The notes under the pieces were generated by a model. It saw only the letters and a program-made list of their open reading frames with translations, did not search any database and was not told where the DNA came from. Below are positions 1 to 11,810 of a stretch of DNA of 64,000 bases, in pieces (positions within the stretch are counted from its first letter, which is position 1; each line of letters starts with the position of its first letter). The DNA lies in contig OY743176.1 of the NCBI GenBank assembly GCA_963555705.1, forward strand, positions 42,423,026-42,487,025, in the 5' to 3' direction. The DNA comes from Ligustrum vulgare (taxonomy: Eukaryota > Streptophyta > Magnoliopsida > Lamiales > Oleaceae). Position numbers and translations under genes: made by a program.

Positions 1-50
1 CCGATTGTAGGTTTTGGAAGTTAGGCACGGGTTGTTGTACGGTACCAAAT

Positions 51-3000
51 TCAAAATTTTGATGCATAGCTCTTGTTTGGACTCCCCCCCTCTTCACCCT
101 ATAATACATAATATATTTAGACACATAATATAGGTAATAAATATGCACTAACATGTGCTTATTTAACTTACCAGTAGGAGCTGTGAGTACGAGAACGGAG
201 TAGACATTGTACATGATGGTAGCTGCGATAGCAGTGATGCATCATCAACGGGTGCTCTCTCGCATACATTATTTTGTCTCGATCTCTTCCAAGTATTTGA
301 TTTAGAAGCTTCCTATATAACACCAAATTTTTTGTTAAACCTATTCCAAATTTCACAATAGTACACACAAAGTTAAAACATACCTTTTTTTTGTTACTGC
401 TTGACTCCAACGGGCCCTTTTTTCGAAGTTTTCGAGGCGCTCCCTTTCGTCGTGCATATTTTGGATCCAGTACTTTGTCGCCTGCTATACTTTCTAAAGG
501 TCCAGCATCAGCGACATTGTTCCCACTGCTAGACCTGAACAACCACAACTCTTGTTTTTGAACTGCAATCCAATCCATAATCAATTGTGTTCTTCCTTTA
601 TCATTTGCTGCAAGGTCTGCCACTTCCAAAAAATCTTTACACATCTTGTCATATCGCAATTGCTCAGGTGTGTTAATCCAACCATCGTAGTTGATTGGTA
701 CCCTTGAGTGTATTCTGCTTACCTCTCGTCTCCATCTCCTGAATATATACCTATCCGAAATTGATGTGATATCATTACGAAGTAATACTGTGATCGCATG
801 TCTGCACATTATTCCCCGAAACTCGAATAAGTGACAAGAACAACAAACATCTAAATTCTCTCTCTGAAAGGACACTGAAATTTTTTTCTTTTTCACTCGC
901 CCGTTAAATATTACATCCTCACGAACCTCATATGTCATTCCTAGACATCCCTCATGGGAAAATATAACCTCACAATAAACTTTTCCCGTGAATTCATCTT
1001 GAAATTCTTTGAACTTAGAAATTGTGTAAACAGCTTGAAATTGCCTCTCCATTTCATACTTCGTTGCACAAGGGACCATTTGCGAGAACGACTTGAAATC
1101 AGCTTGGTTCTCTTTCTCAACCTTACTTCTTAATGCTCGCTCATATTGTTCGACGAATTGCTTCAACGAGGTCTTCGAATGAACATATCCATCGAAGAAA
1201 GCATTAATACCCTCACTGCGTTGGGTTGTTGACATCCCTGCCCAGAATGAAGTTTTCAAAAAACAAGGAACCCAACGACCTCTTTGCTCATACAGTCCTG
1301 ATAACCAGTCATTATTATGCAATTCAAATTTAGCTATCATTGTTTCCCAACCCTCTTCAAAATCTTCAACACTTTGTGAATCATAAACCAATCCATGTAA
1401 AACTAAAAATATTGAACCCTTATCTACGTGGTAGCCAAACTTCTCAGGAAACTTCTTCAATATATGCCATAGACACCATCTATGTCTGGTATTCGGAAAT
1501 ACTATTCCAATTGCATTTTGCATGGCCCTGTCTTGATCTATAATTATTCCATCAGGAGCCTGACTATGCATGCATTCAAGCCATGTCCTAAACAACCAAA
1601 TAAATGTTTCAATGTCCTCGTTGGAAATAAGGCCACATCCAAGGAGTATTGATTGTCCGTGATGATTCACTCCAACAAATGGGGCAAAAGGCATGTCGTA
1701 CTTATTAGTCAGGTACGTGGTATCAAAAGTCACAACATCTCCAAACTCTTTATAAGCTTGCCTACTCCTATTGTCTGCCCAAAACACATTCCTTAGACAA
1801 GATTCTTCATCCAAGTCCATACTAAAGAAAAATCCAGGGCACTGTGCTTGCATTTTTGAGAAGTAAGATTGTATTGCAGCCGCATCCCCCTCACCAAGTC
1901 TTAGACGCCTTACTTTCTCAACATAATTTCTACAGTCTTTTTCTCCAAATGTCATATTTTCATATCCACTCGCTTCAACTACTGTGGAGTTATAACTTTT
2001 GTGTAACGGAATGCCATCCACGTCATTCACCTCAAGCCTCCGTTTTACATGAGCACTCAGTTCTCGATTACATCGATACAATCTAGACTTAGATGGACTG
2101 ATTGGATGATTATGTTCAAGATGAACTGTATTAATTCTCCACATACCGTTAATCTCGGATGATGCTGTGAGCCTGGCTTTGCACCCTGTTTGCATGGTTG
2201 GTTGTGGCTTCAATGAAGTACTAGAATTAGTAGGTCTTCGGCCTTCTCGGCTACATGTCAATGACACATACTGAACAACACCGTCATCCCCCTTTTTCGA
2301 ACTTCTTTTCCTCACTGGAAAACCTAGGCGGTAGGCATATCTTTTGTAAAACACGAAAATTTCATTTTCATCCTTAAACTTCATCCCAACCTTAGGCACA
2401 AGTTCACCATCTTCTTCCTCTAGTATTCCACCATCCACTAATTCAACACTACCATCCAACCTTACCTCGGATTCTTCCAACATTCCACTATCCACATCGT
2501 CAAGAACATCAATTTCTGCATGAAAAACAGAAAACTCAACACACATACAGATAAAACATCATCACCGTGCTGATGATAATGATCAGATTATATTCACGTT
2601 TTCACAACAAGATTTAATCAAAGCCCATTACTAATTGCTTGCTAATTTTCAATCTAACTACCATAAAATATTAAAAATTAATCAGAATTGGTCAATCATA
2701 AATGATAAATTTCCTAGCTCACATCCCAAAAAAATCTAGAATAATTCTATTCTATCATCCAATGTTATCTCCTTATCGAGTTTTTCCACTATTCCACTAT
2801 CCACGTCTTCAAAAATATCAGTTTCTGCATTAAAAAAAATAAAAATATTCAATATACATTCACATATTCAGCTCGGCCAGATTATTATTACATATTCACA
2901 ATAAGACGTTATCAAAGCCCATTGATATGCCCATTATAATTGATTGCTGATTTGTGATCTTACTACAAGAATGCACTAAAATTTCACCATACAATGGTTC

Positions 3001-3115
3001 AATCATAAAGGAAATAATTTCTAGACATTTGTTGAAATTCAAAAAATTATGCAAAATGCTAGATCCAAATAAAATAGGGATACAATAAAGGCAGACACTT
3101 ACCTTTATCATTCAT
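51..3115 (-). CDS. FAR1-related sequence (FRS) protein, four-exon model
   Basis: FRS proteins are plant nuclear regulators domesticated from MULE transposases. I infer exons 3115-3103, 2515-384, 312-172 and 98-51, joined in frame at GT/AG sites (donors GTAAGT, GTATGT, GTAAGT), giving about 777 residues. Visible domains: acidic N-terminus; FAR1 zinc-finger-like DNA-binding domain at about 47-147 (CKARL, ending EHNHP); MULE transposase domain at about 260-360 with D269 (TFDTTYL) and D331 (IIDQDRA), and E439 (QRSEGIN); SWIM finger at about 563-577 (CSCHLFEFRGIMCRH). Reading straight through the first donor would add an unrelated tail, so splicing is more likely. The ATG at 3115 is chosen because MNDK plus a phase-1 donor fits the acceptor at 2516. 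An ATG at 2546 lies inside the intron. The last exon is the least certain. No disruption is seen in the long exon, so it is probably a functional host gene. Confidence 0.85.
2516..3102 (-). other. FRS intron 1 with duplicated exon start
   Basis: Within the 587-bp first intron, the segment around 2740-3010 is a diverged tandem copy of the intron 3' end plus the beginning of exon 2 (around 2470-2720). The extra copy keeps an acceptor (AG just before 2824) and an open stretch encoding ETDIFEDVDSGIVE, parallel to EIDVLDDVDSGMLEE of the real exon. It then reaches a TAG and shows no good donor. It is either a relic or a stop-containing cassette. Confidence 0.65.
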
Positions 3116-4070
3116 GTCTTCGAACAAAAATCTGGAAGTAGAAGTCGATGGCGGGTTCGATTTATGGTGGTCGGGACTGAGAGAAAAGGAATTTTTTATT
3201 TTTGTTGGTTTTGTTGTCTGAGTTGTGGGTTTTTAAAATGGGCCGGTTCAATTGATTCATCTGACTCAGTTTTTCGAATTGATTCAAATGACTCGGCTAT
3301 TGGCTTACATGCCTTACATTGACAGATTCAAAATTAAACAATAAAGAATGCCACATCAGCAGTTTGTAAGTCAGTTTGTAAGCCAATAAGTACGTGTAGC
3401 ATTTTCCTCGTAACATACATACCACCTTATCCATAAACAAATAACAACAAAATCAAACCAGGAGAACAAAACCATAACTAAGGAATGAAAACATACAAGC
3501 ATACGAAACCAAAAAATTTATCACAAGTTAACTATCAACCTCTTTAGAATTCAGTATATAAAATAAAATTACCGAAAGAACTTGAAATGAAGAATCGAGT
3601 CCGTAAAGATCACACCGCCACTATTTTTGGATTTTCCCAATTAATAAAACAGGAGGGGCCTATTTACGATTGAACACATGCGCTTATATCTAGAGAGCAA
3701 AAGATAGAGGTTAGGTTTATCTTGATCAAGACTCCGAATCTGAGGCGTTGAATTTCTACTATTTTTATCTTGATTTGGGGATTTTGTATTAGATGCTTTG
3801 TTGAGCTTGTTTTGGATGGACTGAAGCTGTGGTCATTTCTGGGAACTGAAGGAGGTGGTGAGACTGTTTGCTTTAGCGAAACTACAGATAAAAGATTAGG
3901 TTGTAGGGAGAGCGGATCTCTGGTCGAAGATATCCCTCGAAGATGAAAGAGCATAATGGAAATTCGAGTAAAATACAACATTCATCACTCAACTTTATCT
4001 AATGTTATTACTACTTACTCATCCAACTTCAAAGTGTTCCCTACTCCTCATTTAACTTTGAAAATTGTTT
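3116..4070. other. FRS upstream region, no gene recognised
   Basis: The first ~100 bases probably hold the FRS 5' UTR and promoter. I see no convincing TATA box or other coding region. The open frame at 3664-3981 has no recognisable domain. DNA left of 4071 shows weak inverted similarity to DNA right of 22091, so the old TIR element may begin around 3960. Confidence 0.4.
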
Positions 4071-4129
4071 CCCATCCATCACTGCCATCCTACCAGTTAA
4101 ATAGAGTTAACAAAATTACCTACGTGGCC
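4071..4129 (+). repeat. Left inverted repeat of an older split TIR element
   Basis: These 59 bases match the reverse complement of 22033-22091 at 53 of 59 positions (core CCCATCCATCACTGCCA). Removing the nested MULE leaves an element of roughly 0.9-1.2 kb with no coding capacity, so it looks like a non-autonomous TIR element. Its exact ends and target duplication are not clear. Confidence 0.7.
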
Positions 4130-4498
4130 GACGGAACTGTCTACGAGGCAGACACCATAGCACTTTCAAGCCACAACCATTGGAAACTTTTCAAGCGACA
4201 CCCATCAGAAACACCTAAACCATCACCACCATCACACCTAAAATCCACTGCCAAGAAAACTTGTCGAATCCCAACTCCGCAATTACACCGCAGCCATTGG
4301 AAACTACTGTCGGCAACCGGGGGATTTATTGAAAGGGCCACGGTCAAAAGGCATTAAGTCAAAAAGGCAAATTTTTGTTTGATAAGTTAAAATGGCCTCC
4401 ATCCTTATACAAAGACTAAATTATCCTTGTTATCTTGATAAATTTTCAAACTTACCTAACAATTTAGAAGGACTGAAAAATCCTCAAGAAAAACCAAC

Positions 4499-4500
<2 letters not shown>

Positions 4501-4535
<35 letters not shown>
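4501..4535. repeat. (CT)n microsatellite
   Basis: A pure CT tract of about 17 units in the left subterminal region of the MULE, upstream of the transposase. Such tracts are common in plant 5' UTRs. Confidence 0.95.
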
Positions 4536-4538
<3 letters not shown>

Positions 4539-4858
4539 ATCGTGTCCATCAACAAAGATCCTCCCCCCAGCTACCTACATTATAATAAACTCAGTTTTAC
4601 TATCTGTGATCTTCTCCACCTTCTTTGGATTTGTTACAGAACTATTCATCATCTTCTCAAATGTTGATAAAAACCCTAAGTTTTATGCATTTGATATTGG
4701 TAAGATATCCCAAAATTAATCTTATTTTGAGGTGCTTTGATTTGTTTAAATTGTATTTATATGAGTTTTGCTTGTTTTGGGATGAATTTTTTAGTATAAA
4801 CTTCATCTATTGCAAAAATCTCATTCTAGACGGCGGGTAATATGATTTTACGCACACA

Positions 4859-5222
4859 AGTCGATTAACCGACTTCATTGGTCGGTTAACCTACTTCAGT
4901 AAGTAGGTTAACCGACCTCATTGAAATTCGGTTAACCTACTTCAGTAAGTAGGTTAACCGACCTCATTGAAGTAGGTTAACCGACCTCATAGGTACACTG
5001 ATGAGGTCGGTTAACCTACTTCAATGAGGTCGGTTAACCTACTTACTGAAGTAGGTTAACCGACCAATGAAGTCGGTTAACCTACCTCATTGGTCGGTTA
5101 ACCTACTTCAGTAAGTAGGTTACCAACTTTGCAGTAGGTTGGTTAACCGACCAATAAAGTCGGTTAACCTACCTGAGTGAAGTCTGTTAACCAACTTTGC
5201 AGTCTGCTAACCAATTGTTAAC
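4859..5222. repeat. GGTTAACC palindrome block 1
   Basis: About a dozen perfect GGTTAACC octamers, each flanked by TAC/GTA on one side and GAC/GTC on the other, with spacers such as TTCAGTAAG and CTCATTGA. It lies between the MULE left end and the transposase start, probably in a 5' UTR intron, since an acceptor-like TTTAAATGCAG ends just before 5305. Confidence 0.9.
4928..5063. repeat. 63-bp perfect inverted repeat with 10-base loop
   Basis: Bases 4928-4990 are an exact reverse complement of 5001-5063, with loop 4991-5000 (AGGTACACTG). Each arm contains three GGTTAACC units. The RNA would fold into a long uninterrupted hairpin just upstream of the transposase coding start. Confidence 0.95.
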
Positions 5223-5307
5223 ATGCTTGCTTAATTGTTCAAAAAAAATTTCTTTAATGAATTCTGGTGTTAACACGTAACATTTTTCAATTTTTTTAAA
5301 TGCAGAT

Positions 5308-5850
5308 ATGAATGATACTACATTAATTCCTATTTGTTACTATGGTGAGTTTGTGAAGAATGATCAATCTAAATGGATATGGAATTGGAGCAATGAAGAA
5401 GCAACAGAAGCAATTTTTTGTCAAAAAATGCAATGTATACAGAATTATATCATGATGTACAAGAGCTTCTTCATATTGATTCTTCTTTACACACTTTGGA
5501 GATGAGATTTCTTTTTCCTGATAATAATACACAAGTTTCTGTTCCACCAGTCAAGATTACTTCAGATAGGCAAGTGAAATGGCTCCTAGAACTCAACAGA
5601 AAAGGTCAGTCTCCCCTTTGTGTAACAATTGTGAGCAAGAATCTCATTGAACGTGAATTTGAATCAAGTATTGTTGAACATGAACATGCTATAGATCATG
5701 TTGAACTTGAACATACAATAAACACAGTTGAACACGGACATGTTGTAGATCATGTTGAACATGAACATGTAGCAGTTAATGATGAATTTGAAGACGAGGT
5801 CCGTAATGATGTAGATTCTGAGATGAGATTGGATGATGACAATGATGGGA
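5308..5850 (+). pseudogene. MULE transposase, N-terminal part (frameshifted, interrupted)
   Basis: This is the 5' part of the MuDR-type transposase. It begins MNDTTLIPICYYGEFV, the usual N-terminal pattern of plant MULE transposases (a PB1-like segment). The frame breaks in a T6 run near 5413-5418, consistent with loss of one base, and continues in another frame with SKNAMYTELYHDV and an acidic stretch of HEH/VEHE repeats. Coding is cut at 5850 by the Cassandra insertion and resumes in the same frame at 12351. A likely splice acceptor lies at 5302-5304, so an untranslated first exon may exist upstream. Confidence 0.8.
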
Positions 5851-6553
5851 TGTAACGACCCGGGTCCCACTTAACGGGCTGTCCCGGCCGTTAGATGACA
5901 GCGTACTGTCCCCACCGTACCAACACAAGTCTTTCCAGCATGTTTTGTCCTCACTCGCACGCTCCCCGAGAAAACTTCTCAGGAGGTCACCGATCCCAGA
6001 ATTGCTCCAAGTCAAGCACGCTTAACTTTGGAGTTTCTAACGATGGACTTCCGGAAAAGAAGGTGCACCTTGTTGGTATGAATAGTACCTATCAATTCTC
6101 TTAAGCTTTCTTAGTTGGGGTATTACAATCACCCCCTGTTAGACTCGCGACGTCCTCATCGCGCTTCACCCATCTGAGTATCTGTTGCCAGGCGTTGGGA
6201 TTCTAGAGGTGGCTCCCGCCCTATAGCATAGCACTTAGTTCCCGATTTTCGGCTGGCGACCGGCTCTGATACCATTTGTATCGACCCGGGTCCCACTTAA
6301 CGGGTTGTCCCGGCTGTTAGATGACGGCGTACTGTCCCCACCGTACCAACACGGGTCTTTTCAGCATGCTTTGTCCTCACTCTCACGCTCCCCGAGAAAA
6401 CTTTCCAGGAGGTCACCCATCCCAGAATTTCTCCAAGCCAAGCACGCTTAACTTTGGAGTTTCTAACGATGGACTTCAGAAAAAGAAGGTGCACCTTATT
6501 GGTATGAGTAGTACCTATCAATTCTCTTAAGCTTTCTTAATTGGGGTATTACA
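5851..6553 (-). mobile_element. Cassandra TRIM copy 1, complete
   Basis: Two 277-bp LTRs (5851-6127 and 6277-6553) enclose a 149-bp internal region. In its orientation the primer site TGGTATCAGAGC (6263-6274, initiator-Met tRNA type) follows the 5' LTR, and the purine tract AACAGGGGGTGAT (6128-6140) precedes the 3' LTR. Each LTR contains a 5S rRNA-like segment with AGTTAAGCGTGCTTGG and GATGGGTGACCTCCTGG. There is no coding capacity. The inner LTR end is mutated (TGTATCG instead of TGTAACG). Confidence 0.92.
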
Positions 6554-6555
6554 AT

Positions 6556-7193
6556 CACCTTCTTTTTCGGAAGTCCATCGTTAGAAACTTCAAAGTTAAG
6601 CGTGCTTGTCTTGGAGAAATTCTGGGATGGGTGACCTCCTGGGAAGTTTTCTCGGGGAGCGTGCGAGTGAGGACAAAGCATACTGAAAAGACTCGTGTTG
6701 GTACGGTAGGGACAGTACGCCGTCATCTAACGGCCGGGACAGCCCGTTAAGTGGGACCCGGGTCGTTACAAATGGTATCAGAGATGACCGCCAGCCGAAA
6801 ATCGGGAACTAAGTGCTATGCTATAGGGCGGGAGCCACCTCTAGAATCCCAACGCCTGGCAACAGATACTCAGATGGGTGAAGCGCGATGAGGACGTCGC
6901 GAGTCTAACAGGGGGTGATTGTAATACCCCAACTAAGAAAGCTTAAGAGAATTGATAGGTACTATTCATACCAACAAGGTGCACCTTCTTTTCCGGAAGT
7001 CCATCGTTAGAAACTCCAAAGTTAAGCGTGCTTGACTTGGAGCAATTCTGGGATCGGTGACCTCCTGGGAAGTTTTCTCGGGGAGCGTGCGAGTGAGGAC
7101 AAAACATGCTGGAAAGACTTGTGTTGGTACGGTGGGGACAGTACGCTGTCATCTAACGGCCGGGACAGCCCGTTAAGTGGGACCCGGGTCGTT
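6556..7193 (+). mobile_element. Cassandra copy 2, 5'-truncated, head-to-head with copy 1
   Basis: A partial LTR (about 6556-6770), a 149-bp internal region (6771-6919, primer site with the last base changed to A) and an LTR (6920-7193) that lacks its final bases and runs into a T tract. The junction with copy 1 falls on a shared CACC, joining the purine tract of copy 1 to the middle of this LTR, which suggests a microhomology rearrangement. Confidence 0.9.
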
Positions 7194-10100
7194 TTTTTTT
7201 TTTCCGGATACTAGTATCTTTACATGTAACTGTCTACCTAGCTACTGTGTGCTACTAGTATCATCAATTTATGCTTTTATTTTTAACATCTATCAAAGGT
7301 ACTAATATCCACTTGTTCATTTTAAATCATAATAACTTCTTGTTACCAGTGTCATATCACCCTGATTCAAAGTTCTTATTTCAATTACTTTCACTTACAA
7401 TTCCTATCACTATTCTATTATATAACTATTTCATTTTACAACATCAATACTAACATCATAAAGATTAACTTCATAACATCATAACACTCACATCATAACA
7501 TTTACATCATAACGTCAACTTCATAACTTCATAACATTCACTTCATAACATCATAACTTCAACTTCATAACTTCATAACATTCACTTCATAACGTCATAA
7601 CGTCAACTTGGAGCCTTACAACATATATGCTTCCCCTTCCTTAGTATCTTATATTCACTATCATATTTCCATTTAGTCACCCTATTAGCAAAAGACTCGG
7701 GTGAATTACAAGGGAACCATACAAAAACAGATTAGGCGTTTCATACAAAATATCCCTTCTCACATGCTAAGGGGAAGACTACCATACAAAAGTTAAGTCA
7801 CTTCTACAACTTATAGGATGAAGAAGTAAGTTCCCTTAGGTTCGAGTGTCACCGCATCATAGGCATGTAACACTTTGTACATCCTTTCCTTAATATATAA
7901 CCCGGGGAAGCGGGTAAAATGGCTCCAAACTTCGATCTTAGTAATAATATGATATTCCAGTCCATCCCGCGAGGCTCTCCACCAAGTCCTCACCACCTCA
8001 TGTGTTTCGCGATCCATTACATATATTAGTCATAAAAGACTTGTAAGCGGCGAAGCTTAGTGAGTAAAAGTAGGAGTAACTATGCAAAATTCATGGAGTG
8101 GAATAATTTTACCTCTAAACTTTGAATCATACCTTGCATATGTAAGTGAATATAGTACACAAATCTGATATAAACAACTTAATAGCTTCACAAGAGTTAA
8201 ATATACCAAGAAATGCCACAATCACTTATTTCACCAAATAAGTCACATACGGAGCATTAAAGACTCTTTCTCATTCCATATCTAATCTTATTTATTTACT
8301 AACACATAAGAATTCTCAACTTATATACAAGTTAAACAAGTATGAAGATGATGCATGGAATGCCATGAATGATGATACACATTCTTCAATCCCTTTTTCT
8401 TCTAATTTCTTTATTTCAAAATGATGAATGTACCATTTTCTTTCTTCGTTCATTCTTTCTTTATTCTATTGGGCCCTTCCCCATTAGGATTGTACACCCG
8501 CGTGCAAAAGTGCTAAATTAAGCACAAGGTCACTAAGAGTGTTCTTTACACTCGCAAGTTTATTAACTTGATTCTTCCTCTTTCTTCCCCAAGCATACTA
8601 GCTCAAATAGTTTCTTTCTTCTATGGGCATCTAGTAGCCCGTGACCTCAATTAGGGACTTCCTCCCTAGGTGTACCATCCAAATAGGGATTCTATAGTGT
8701 TTCATTAATTCTTTCTTTGATTATATATTTCTTTCATACCAATGTACTGATCATGCATGCATGTTACGATGCAATTGTCAATCTCATATTTAAAAGTTTA
8801 GTGTTTCTAAAATACATCCAAATCTGAAGTTAACAATATAAAAATGAAAAAGTAGATTACTCAAATCATCACAACATTGGCACTTCAATATGACACAATA
8901 AAATTATGGTTCATGCATAAAATTAAATCCCTGTTTCTCTCCTATTTAATTGCTTTGGTATGTAATTACAAATCATAACTTTAACTCCATTAAACAATCA
9001 ATTTAAACTATCATATGCTGCCTTCTATAGTGTAAAGGCATCCTCTCTAGATATCTACAAGTGCTTCTTACTAAATCAATCTTACCATCAAGTTTCTTTA
9101 CCTATTTTGAAGATCTTTAAATCATGTATGTTGGCAATAAAACATAATTGAAGTGAGCAAACTAGTTTCACTTATTGAATATAAACTGCATGGAAAATTA
9201 ACATTTTCTTTTCACTTCCATCTTATTTGTATTAAATCGTTTTCAGATTCATCAGATAGAATTTTTTAACACATGCAAACCATGAATCTCATAATCCATG
9301 GTATAAACTATATTCTAAACTTCAAGACTTTCCCTACTCAACTAGCAACTTTTTTCTCATAACATCAATTAATAATTCAATTAAAACTCAATCTTAGGAA
9401 TCCCTAAAGGGGCTCTATACAATCACTTAAATCTGGACAGCAACCTAAAAATCAGCCTTTTGACACATGCATGGCTTAAATATGATAAGTCTTAGTATAA
9501 TGCCTATTCTCAAATTTAATAGTTCAATCCTTAACATCATTCTCAGTTCATAAACTGCAATTCCCAGCTAAACATAACATTTTGTATGTACGTAAATATT
9601 ACATGTATATGTATAACTTTCAGATTTTTAAGTTTATGTTAGTTAATTTTCAGATTTCGAAAACTGTAGATTTAAATTTGTTTCATTGATATTCTTTTTT
9701 TTTTTTAAGTTTAATTTAGAGTTAAAAATGAAATTTTCAATTCTGATGAAAAATGTTTTAATTTTGTTAATAAATATTTTTAGTTTACTGTTGAGACTAT
9801 AGTTGTAATTTTCAGATTTGGGTAATACGTATATTTGTATGTATCTATATAATGACGTGAAATAATTGACAAAAAATGGGTAAATGAATTGATTTTATAT
9901 GTGTGTATACAAGTAATTTTCAAAATCCCAGAAACTGTGTACTAGTTTGGGTAATTGATATTTTAAGATTGATTTCAGATTAAAATGGTCAAATTTCATA
10001 ATTGAGATTTTTAAGAGTTTAAGTTACTTTGATTGAATTTTTAGTGTAGAGTTCGAATTCAAAATTTGTTAATTTCAAATTTAATTCTTGGAAAATTTCT

Positions 10101-10229
10101 GAATTTAGTGTTTAAATATATACACACATAAAATGTGAAATTGGTATAGACATGGACTTACATGAGTAATTGGGTTTAATTAGATTTTTTGAATATTTAA
10201 TTGTTCTTTTGAAATTGGAGATATGTAAT
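7194..10229. other. Unclassified LTR-like DNA within the Cassandra composite
   Basis: An AT-rich segment starting with a T run. It includes a minisatellite of CTTCATAACATCATAAC-type units at about 7450-7605 and a stretch with short LTR-like phrases (CTTAGTGAGTAAA near 8058). The frame at 7811-8017 on the minus strand has no domain I recognise. No primer site, polypurine tract or pol fragment was found. Confidence 0.4.
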
Positions 10230-11800
10230 AGTATGAGTGTATATTATAAATTTTCGAATTTGGTGGTTTTGGGATTTAGACTGTTTGTATTATATAAATT
10301 TGAGTTGAGCCGGAGTTTGAAATCAATGATAAGAATGATAAAAAGGATAAGCGATTTTCTAATGTATACATTGAAATTGATCATTTGTCTCGAATGTGGT
10401 GTTAAATGTAATTGCTATACTGTGAGGTCACATTTTGAATTAGCGATTGAACTTTATTGATTAATGTGAATACTTAGGATATTTGGTACATTGACGTCAC
10501 GTGCAACCAAGACACCTCCACTTGCTATTTAAGAAATGCGGTAAATACTAAGGAAGTCAGGTAAGTAAACTCCCCCCTACTTTCATCAAAGTTGAATGTT
10601 AACGTGGAATTAATGTGCTTAATTGACATTCGTGTTAATTATGGAATTTTAATGTTTTTGGTCTACCATATGCAATTATGTGTAGTTAAGGAAATGTTCA
10701 AGCATGCACGTTACATGTCATTGCATCATCAAACATGCATGGCATCGAAATGGGAAAGTCGAATGTTTTAATGAAAGGAATGTGTCAAAGTGCAATTTTT
10801 GTCAAAAATTATGTATCCCAAGTTTTTGAAAGAATGGGTGTACTTCTATGTCATGAAAGATGCGAGTGGGAAATGGGGCGCGGGGGACCGGCGTACCCGA
10901 ATGTAATGAGCCGCTTTGCGGTGGAATGAAGTGAATGAGCCGCTTTGCGGTGGAATGAAGTGAATGAGCTGCTTTGCGGTGGAAATGTGAAAATTAATCT
11001 GGTTCCAAATAAGAATTGCCCACTGTTATCTGATTGACTAGAAGTTACATCAAGTGAGCTCACGATGGAATGAAGTGAAAGTTTGAAATGTTAAGTGAAA
11101 GTTCGAAATGTTGAAAGTTTTGAAAGGTTAAAGTAAATGGGGATACATATTTCAAAGTTTAAAGCATTTCATGTCATAAGCATGCATTCATGCATAAAGT
11201 TTACTTACTGAGCTTTAGCTCACCCCAATCCCTCCCCCATATTTCAGGTGATGGAAGTTAGATGATTAGAGGAGAGCACGTGGCGGCAGGCTCAGACAGT
11301 ACCGAATTGAATTATTTAAAATTTAATTTAATGATTTAATTTAAGTTTTTAGTTGTTATTCTTTTAAATTGATAAATCATTTTGAATTAGTTTGTCGGTT
11401 CTTAGTCAAAATAAGTTATGGTAGTTCCCTGTGATTAGTTTTTTATCATGTTTCATGAGTTTATAAATTTATACTTCAAGTTATTTTGGTTGAGGAGTTT
11501 GGGGAATTGATGTTGAAGTTGAATTTTGGAATTATGGTTGGATGTTGAATGTTGGATTTGAATGGGTTGAAAATTTCATATTTATTGTAGGTGTGATGTC
11601 CCTCTACAGGTTGGCTATGTCCAAGTTATAGAGGAGACTCTGCCGAAATTTCTATAAAATTTTAGAATAGAAAATGAAAAGGTTGAAGTTTTTAAATGAT
11701 TTGTTTCCGCATTTTAATGTTTAAACGATTTATTTCCGCATATAATGTGAATGAAAGTTAACACGCCTAGGTTTTAGACTCGTAAACTTGGGGTGTTACA
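10230..11800 (-). mobile_element. LTR-like fragment related to the 42066-43945 element
   Basis: The sequence is strongly similar, in reverse orientation, to 42066-43200, including the terminal TGTAACACCCCAAGTTT (here ending GGGGTGTTACA at 11800) and the phrase GACGTCACGTGCAACC. Similarity stops near 10230. It contains a short tandem repeat of GAGCCGCTTTGCGGTGGAA units (about 10908-10980) that is absent from the other copy. Confidence 0.75.
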
Positions 11801-11810
11801 TTTTTGGTAT

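Noticed and set aside
168..383. Continuous FRS reading frame to a stop at 168
   Set aside because: The tail after 384 reads through a good GTATGT donor into intron-like sequence. The spliced model with in-frame exons at 312-172 and 98-51 fits better.
3664..3981. 105-codon minus-strand frame
   Set aside because: No recognisable domain, low-complexity Ser/Pro/Lys content, and no splice or start context that supports a gene.
5940..7100. 5S rRNA genes (several strong matches to the 5S internal promoter)
   Set aside because: The matches lie inside 277-bp LTRs with a Met-tRNA primer site and purine tract, and similarity stops outside the A/C-box region. This is Cassandra, not an rRNA array.
7811..8017. 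68-codon minus-strand frame in LTR-like DNA
   Set aside because: The translation looks moderately protein-like but matches no family I recognise, and it stands alone.
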